Part shown: one piece after another, positions 6,044 to 9,976 of the stretch
Layout of the letters: every line of letters begins with the position of its first letter
Numbering within the stretch: position 1 is the first letter of the stretch
NCBI GenBank assembly: GCA_030598125.1
Contig: JAUVQN010000036.1
Coordinates: forward strand, 1-9,976
Direction of reading: 5' to 3'
Source of the DNA: Coriobacteriia bacterium
GTDB taxonomy: Bacteria > Actinomycetota > Coriobacteriia > Anaerosomatales > JAUVQN01
DNA: 9,976 nucleotides
Position numbers and translations under genes: made by a program
Notes under the pieces: model-generated
Databases searched by the model: none
What the model saw: the letters and a program-made list of their open reading frames with translations, nothing else
What the model was told of the DNA's origin: nothing

Positions 6044-6640
6044 ATGCGAGCCGACATCGTCCCCGGCGCCGTCTTCCCCGACTACGAGCTGCCGGACCAC
6101 CGGAACCGGCGCCATCTCCTCTCGGATCTCCAGGGCGACGACCCGCTCATCCTCACGCTCCTGCGCGGCCACTTCTGCCCGAAGGACCGCCACCAGCTGC
6201 ACGACCTCGTGGAGTTCTGCAAGAAGCTCGACGTCGGCTACGCGCGGCTCGTCACGATCACGACCGACACGCTGCTCGAGATCAACGAGCTCCGCGGGGG
6301 CGTCGGCGCCCACTGGACGTTCCTGCACGACACGAAGCGCGTGATGCAGAAGGACCTGGACATCGTCGAGTACACGGACCCGATGCACGATCCCATGATC
6401 CCGCACACGTTCGTGCTCAAGCCGGGGCTCGTCATCCACAAGATCTACGAGGGCTACTGGTTCTGGGGACGTCCGACGACGCACGAGCTCCATGTCGATC
6501 TGCGCGAGGTGACGGCCGAGATCCGGCCCGACTGGAAGATCGACACGCCCGAGATGCGCGCGGCATGGGACTCGGGTGACAAGGCGCGCTTCTGGCCGTA
6601 CGGGCGGACGCTGAGCCAGGTCTTCGGCGAAGAGGACTGA
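6044..6640 (+). CDS. Peroxiredoxin-like (AhpC/TSA, thioredoxin-fold) protein
   Basis: A 198-residue cytoplasmic protein, start set by GGAGG 6 nt before the ATG at 6044. The N-terminus (PGAVFPDYELPDHRNRRHLLSD) is the usual opening of AhpC/TSA proteins (P-G-x-x-x-P-D-F-x-L-x-D-x-x-G). It is followed by the strand PLILTLLRGHFCPKD with Cys45. That cysteine matches the attacking cysteine of Prx-like proteins, but the usual R-G-x-W/Y-C-P-x-C motif has Lys47-Asp48 instead of a second nearby Cys. The only other cysteine is Cys59. Later strands fit the fold (ARLVTITTDT; WTFLHDTKR; TFVLKPGLVIHKIYEGYWFW). The C-terminal 50 residues are longer than in minimal members. It probably reduces peroxides or acts as a thiol reductase, but the substrate is unknown. 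Eighty-one nt separate it from the PAS gene on the same strand. Confidence 0.82.
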   Translation: MRADIVPGAVFPDYELPDHRNRRHLLSDLQGDDPLILTLLRGHFCPKDRHQLHDLVEFCKKLDVGYARLVTITTDTLLEINELRGGVGAHWTFLHDTKRVMQKDLDIVEYTDPMHDPMIPHTFVLKPGLVIHKIYEGYWFWGRPTTHELHVDLREVTAEIRPDWKIDTPEMRAAWDSGDKARFWPYGRTLSQVFGEED

Positions 6641-6721
6641 GCGCGACGCGTCACGTTGCGCGAGGACATCCTCGCGGCGATGGGTACATTCCTCTACACG
6701 AGTGCATGCACGAAGGGCGGG

Positions 6722-7189
6722 GTGAGCCAGTCGCCACGGTACGAGAGCCTCTTCGAGAACAGTCTCACGGCCATGATGCTGATCGATCTGGACTCGGCCA
6801 CCATCATCGACGCCAACCCGGCCGCGTGCGAGCTCTACGGCTACGAACGCGAGGACATGCGCGGCATGCCCATCTCCGAGATCGAGACCATGGATGCCGA
6901 CGAGATGCAGACTCACATGCGCGAGCAACGCGAAGACTCGGGGGAGGCCGGTCTGATCCTGCGCCACCGTCGGGCCGATGGCGCACTCCGCGACCTCGAT
7001 GTGAGGGCCGGGCCGATGCCGGACGTGCCGGGTCATGTGGCGTACGTGATCATCACGGACGTCACGGCGCGGGAAGCGGCCTTCCGGGAACTCGACGAGC
7101 ATCGGACACGGCTCCAGGATGTGCTCGACGAGCGCACGCGGGAACTGAAGGAGGCTCGATCGAGCCTATCCGAGGACGCGGACTCCTAG
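6722..7189 (+). CDS. Stand-alone PAS domain protein with C-terminal coiled coil
   Basis: A 155-residue protein if read from the GTG at 6722 (AAGGG 4 nt upstream); the first residues, SPRYESLFENSLTAMMLIDLD, are a classic PAS beginning. An ATG at 6680, with GAGGA 13 nt upstream, and a TTG at 6656 are in-frame alternatives, but the extra residues do not resemble a PAS domain. The PAS fold spans about 7-115: IIDANPAACELYGYEREDMRG at 28-48, RHRRADGALRDLDVRAGP at 81-98, and VAYVIITDVTAREAAFREL at 106-124. It is followed by a heptad-like helix (125-149: RTRLQDVLDERTRELKEARS) of the kind that joins PAS domains to histidine kinase dimerisation domains. The reading ends there with TAG, and no kinase, GGDEF or other output follows. 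It may sense redox state or a ligand and dimerise with a partner. It follows the redoxin gene, a possible but unproven operon. Confidence 0.82.
   Translation: MSQSPRYESLFENSLTAMMLIDLDSATIIDANPAACELYGYEREDMRGMPISEIETMDADEMQTHMREQREDSGEAGLILRHRRADGALRDLDVRAGPMPDVPGHVAYVIITDVTAREAAFRELDEHRTRLQDVLDERTRELKEARSSLSEDADS
7152..7167. repeat. 16-bp perfect palindrome at the 3' end of the PAS gene
   Basis: AGGCTCGATCGAGCCT reads the same on both strands. It can fold as a 6-bp stem with a GATC loop. It ends 22 nt before the PAS stop codon and 30 nt from the end of the convergent nitroreductase gene. No T-run accompanies it. It could slow or end transcription in both directions or bind a dimeric protein. 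Confidence 0.35.
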
Positions 7190-7196
7190 ACCCACG

Positions 7197-7886
7197 CTAG
7201 CGCCGGTCCTCCCCCTCGGGGTCCACGAACGTGGCGATCCGCTCGAGCGGCTTCCGGTCGACCGAAGGGACCGTGCACCCTTCCTTCGGATACCCGACGG
7301 CCAGGACGAGGAACGGGCGCTCCGTGTCCGGGCGACCGAGCACCTCGCGAAGGAACCCCATCGGGGCCGGCGTATAGACGAGGGTCGCCAGGCCCGACAG
7401 ATGGAGCGCGGTGATGAGGACGCCCGTCGCGATGCCCACGGACTCCATCGGGTAGTAGGTCTTGTGCTTCTCGCCCCGCTCGTCGACCGAGTGGTTCTCG
7501 GTGAAGACGACGATGAGCGCGGGCGCCTCCTCGAGGAACGGCTTGCTCGCGTCCGTGCCCAGCGGCTCGAGCGCGCGCAGCCACTCCTCCGAAGCGCGCT
7601 CCTCGTAGAAGCCGCGCTCGGCCTCTTCGGAGAGGGCCCTGATCCGTCGTTTCGTCTCGGGATCCGACACCACGACGAAGTGCCACGGCTGCATGTTCGC
7701 GCCGCTCGGGGCCGTACCGGCCGCGCGGAGCGAACGCTCGATCACGCCTCGGGGGATGGGACGCTCGTCGAACTCGCGCACGGAGCGCCGGCGGAGCATG
7801 TCCTCGTAGAACGAGCGCGACCTCTCCGCCATCTCGGCGGGTCCGTACTCCACGAACTCCAGCGGGACGGATCCGTGTTCGCTCAT
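7197..7886 (-). CDS. Nitroreductase-fold flavoprotein of the iodotyrosine-deiodinase-like subfamily
   Basis: A 229-residue FMN enzyme, with GGAGG 5 nt before the ATG at 7886. FMN-binding residues of the fold are visible: RRRSVREFDERPIP (32-45), AAGTAPSGANMQPWHFVV (55-72) and a C-terminal PFLVLAVGYP (191-200). The pattern matches iodotyrosine deiodinase (IYD) closely: AGTAPSGAN-PW, KPFLEEAP, TYYPMESVGIA, TLVYTPAPMGFL. The IYD substrate triad, Glu-x3-Tyr-x20-Lys, falls at Glu90, Tyr94 and Lys115 with identical spacing to human E157/Y161/K182. Whether the bacterial enzyme acts on halotyrosines or other halophenols is not known. It is the last gene of a minus-strand unit, 13 nt after the glycine-zipper gene, and converges on the PAS gene with a 7-nt gap. 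Confidence 0.92.
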   Translation of the reverse strand: MSEHGSVPLEFVEYGPAEMAERSRSFYEDMLRRRSVREFDERPIPRGVIERSLRAAGTAPSGANMQPWHFVVVSDPETKRRIRALSEEAERGFYEERASEEWLRALEPLGTDASKPFLEEAPALIVVFTENHSVDERGEKHKTYYPMESVGIATGVLITALHLSGLATLVYTPAPMGFLREVLGRPDTERPFLVLAVGYPKEGCTVPSVDRKPLERIATFVDPEGEDRR

Positions 7887-7899
7887 GGGGTCCTCCGGG

Positions 7900-8307
7900 T
7901 CAGCGGCGATGCTTCCTCGCGGCCTTGTCGATCTTGTGGGCGAACGAGATCGCGGCGACCTCCTGCTCGCGAGGGATGGCGAGCGAGAACTCGTCGGCTG
8001 CAGTCTCGACGACGAGCGTGGCCGACAGAGTCCTCACGTGGGGGCCACCCGGGACCTCATCCTTCACGGTCGAGCCGAGCAGACCGCCCGCGACGGCTCC
8101 CGCCGCGCCGAACAGCACGCCGCCCGCTGCCGCGCCGCCCGCCACCGCCGGCATCGAGGTCTCTTCCGTGCCCGGCTCGTGACCGTCCACGACGGTCTCG
8201 CGGACGAACTCGGAGCGAGTGATGTCGCCGAGCGGGAGGTCGCCCTCCGGCGTGCGGAGCACGCTGTCGTCCAGGACGAGACCCATGAACTCCTCGCTCT
8301 TGCCCAT
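7900..8307 (-). CDS. Glycine-zipper protein with possible split beta domain
   Basis: A 135-residue protein with GAGGAG 6 nt before the ATG at 8307. The N-terminus (MGKSEEFMGLVLDDSVLRTP) leads to strands ending in PLGDITRSEFVRETVV. A hydrophobic Gly/Ala-rich stretch at about 54-80 (AVAGGAAAGGVLFGAAGAVA, then GGLLGSTV) has the G-x3-G spacing of a glycine-zipper hairpin, likely a membrane insertion or oligomer segment. Then come more strands (VRTLSATLVVETAADEFSLA at 91-110) and a closing helix (QEVAAISFAHKIDKAARKH). The flanking pieces could be halves of one PH-like domain interrupted by the zipper. That reading is inference; I do not recognise a named family. It sits 26 nt after yqeY and 13 nt before the nitroreductase gene, so the three are probably one transcript. 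Confidence 0.75.
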   Translation of the reverse strand: MGKSEEFMGLVLDDSVLRTPEGDLPLGDITRSEFVRETVVDGHEPGTEETSMPAVAGGAAAGGVLFGAAGAVAGGLLGSTVKDEVPGGPHVRTLSATLVVETAADEFSLAIPREQEVAAISFAHKIDKAARKHRR

Positions 8308-8333
8308 CAGACGCTCCTCTCCGAGCGACACGC

Positions 8334-8777
8334 CTACGAGAGGCGCGCGCCCGCGATCCTGGCGACGTCGGCCTTGTCGCAGTTGCCGCCGGTCTCTTCC
8401 ACGACGAGACCGATCACGCGGCCCATGTCGCGCTTCTCGGAGAAGTCGCCGTCGGCGATCACCCGGTCCACGATCGCCTCGAGCTCGTCGCCGGAGATCT
8501 GCGCGGGAAGGTACCCTTCGAGTATGGCGACCTGCTCTTGGAGCAGCGCCGTCCGCGCGGGATCCGTGCCGACCTTCACGGAGCCCTCGAGCGTCTCGTT
8601 CGTCTGCTTGAGGACCTTCTTGACGACGGCGACGACGTCCGCGTCGGAGAGCTCCTCGCCGGACTCCTTCTCCTTCGCGTCGATCTCGCACTTCACGAGA
8701 CGCAGGATGGCGAGGCGCGGCTTGTCCTTGTCCCGCATCGCCTGCGTGATCTCGACCGAGACGAGCTCCCTGTCCAT
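8334..8777 (-). CDS. yqeY: GatB/YqeY domain protein
   Basis: A 147-residue soluble protein, the usual length for free-standing YqeY proteins. The ATG at 8777 is preceded by AAGGCGGTG (AAGG 9 nt upstream). Family features are visible throughout: an N-terminal helix with AMRDKDKPRLAILRLVKCEI (13-32), SDADVVAVVKKVLKQTNETL (44-63), EQVAILEGYLPAQISGDELE (81-100) and DMGRVIGLVVEETGGNCDKADV near the C-terminus. The domain is the tRNA-binding tail found on GatB (amidotransferase subunit B), and the free form is often linked to translation, but its exact role is not established. It is the first gene of the unit with the glycine-zipper and nitroreductase genes and is divergent from arsR. A 12-bp palindrome (CTCGGGCCCGAG, 8796-8807) lies 18 nt upstream of its start. 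Confidence 0.93.
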   Translation of the reverse strand: MDRELVSVEITQAMRDKDKPRLAILRLVKCEIDAKEKESGEELSDADVVAVVKKVLKQTNETLEGSVKVGTDPARTALLQEQVAILEGYLPAQISGDELEAIVDRVIADGDFSEKRDMGRVIGLVVEETGGNCDKADVARIAGARLS

Positions 8778-8835
8778 GACGCACCGCCTTGTCCGCTCGG
8801 GCCCGAGAATCCAGTGGACACCATCCCATCCTGGT

Positions 8836-8864
8836 TTGCAATCAAAGATATGTTTGATTACGCT
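8836..8864 (+). promoter_or_regulatory. Probable arsR promoter
   Basis: TTGCAA (8836-8841, four of six to TTGACA) is 17 bp from TACGCT (8859-8864, a weak -10). A start 7 bp downstream of this -10 would fall on the A of the ATG at 8871 and give a leaderless mRNA, which fits the lack of any Shine-Dalgarno sequence before that codon. The operator lies inside this promoter. Confidence 0.35.
8840..8859. promoter_or_regulatory. ArsR operator, 7-6-7 inverted repeat
   Basis: AATCAAA (8840-8846), GATATG spacer, TTTGATT (8853-8859): the two arms are perfect inverted repeats. AT-rich ATCAA-N6-TTGAT palindromes are typical operators of ArsR/SmtB-family repressors. The site overlaps the predicted -35/-10 region, so a bound repressor would block transcription until arsenite releases it. 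Confidence 0.75.
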
Positions 8865-8870
8865 CGCCGC

Positions 8871-9200
8871 ATGGATGTTGATGCACTCAAGGCCCTGGGA
8901 GACGAGCGCCGCCTGAGGATCGTCGAGCTCCTCGCGGAGCGCGAGCACTGCGTGTGCGAGCTCGCGGAGGCGCTCGGCATCTCCGAGGCCCTGGTCTCGC
9001 ACCACGTGAAGCGCCTGAGAGACGCCGGCCTCGTGCGGGCACGACGCGGCGCGCAGTGGCTCTACTGCCGGTTGGACGAGAGCGCCTTCCTGGGACTCTC
9101 GGCCGAGCTCGAGGCGGTGGCCCGCGCCGGCGCTGCCGCCGAGCCCGCGATCGTCGGAGCGTGCGCCGCCCTCGCGCGCGGAGACAGCGAGGGGGCGTGA
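8871..9200 (+). CDS. arsR: ArsR-family arsenic-responsive repressor
   Basis: A 109-residue winged-helix repressor. The ATG at 8871 is preferred: it begins in the usual way (MDVDALKALGDERRLRIVEL), while the in-frame ATG at 8850 lies inside the operator. Neither has a Shine-Dalgarno site, so it may be translated from a leaderless mRNA. The recognition helix region reads LAEALGISEALVSHHVKRLR (31-50), followed by the wing LVRARRGAQWLYCRL. The metalloid site is REHCVCEL with Cys27 and Cys29, equal to Cys32 and Cys34 of E. coli ArsR, but the third ligand (Cys37 there) is alanine. Cys66 or Cys98 could substitute. It should repress its own promoter and the acr3 gene 5 nt downstream until As(III) binds. 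Confidence 0.93.
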   Translation: MDVDALKALGDERRLRIVELLAEREHCVCELAEALGISEALVSHHVKRLRDAGLVRARRGAQWLYCRLDESAFLGLSAELEAVARAGAAAEPAIVGACAALARGDSEGA

Positions 9201-9205
9201 GCGGC

Positions 9206-9976
<771 letters not shown>

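Noticed and set aside
8796..8807. CTCGGGCCCGAG palindrome as an operator for yqeY
   Set aside because: A 12-bp GC-only-type palindrome is easily met by chance in this base composition; no second copy or promoter element is clear.
8538..8870. Extension of the arsR frame upstream of 8871
   Set aside because: The upstream part is antisense to yqeY and the operator and promoter lie in between.

Overview
The window is GC-rich with strong GC bias at third codon positions, common GTG starts and short gaps between genes. Together with the mix of families (a membrane GGDEF/HD-GYP protein, an ArsR/ACR3 pair, a YqeY protein, an iodotyrosine-deiodinase-like flavoprotein), this suggests a high-GC Gram-positive, probably Actinomycetota and perhaps a Coriobacteriia-type lineage. 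That placement is an inference; there is no rRNA or other marker in the window. I see no rRNA, tRNA, CRISPR array, transposase or integrase.

Left part (1-2114): the 5' end of a DinB-like gene runs off the left edge on the minus strand. A secreted lipoprotein of probable NTF2/IMS-like fold diverges from it. A 270-nt spacer follows that holds inverted repeats, a good sigma70-type promoter and a structured leader. It precedes a 124-aa protein of unknown function, which converges on a small four-helix membrane protein.

Centre (2115-5490): a large membrane c-di-GMP protein (about 10 transmembrane helices, intact GGDEF with I-site, intact HD-GYP) reads on the minus strand. It diverges from a membrane-anchored protein with an Ig-like C-terminus. 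Their shared promoter region holds two close matches to the CRP/FNR-family operator (GTGA-N6-TCAC), 37 bp apart. A small minus-strand gene follows, with a good ribosome binding site but one in-frame TAG codon.

Right part (5491-9976): a VOC/glyoxalase-fold protein diverges from a peroxiredoxin-like protein, which is followed by a stand-alone PAS protein. Convergent to these is a three-gene minus-strand unit: YqeY, a glycine-zipper protein, and an iodotyrosine-deiodinase-like nitroreductase. Divergent from YqeY is an arsenic resistance unit: an arsR gene with a 7-6-7 inverted-repeat operator, then an ACR3 arsenite efflux permease cut off by the right edge.

The arsenic unit and the c-di-GMP gene are confidently assigned. 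I did not find a clearly new multi-gene system. The observations most worth checking are the paired CRP-like sites at the c-di-GMP gene, the amber-interrupted small gene, and the structured leader before the 124-aa gene.
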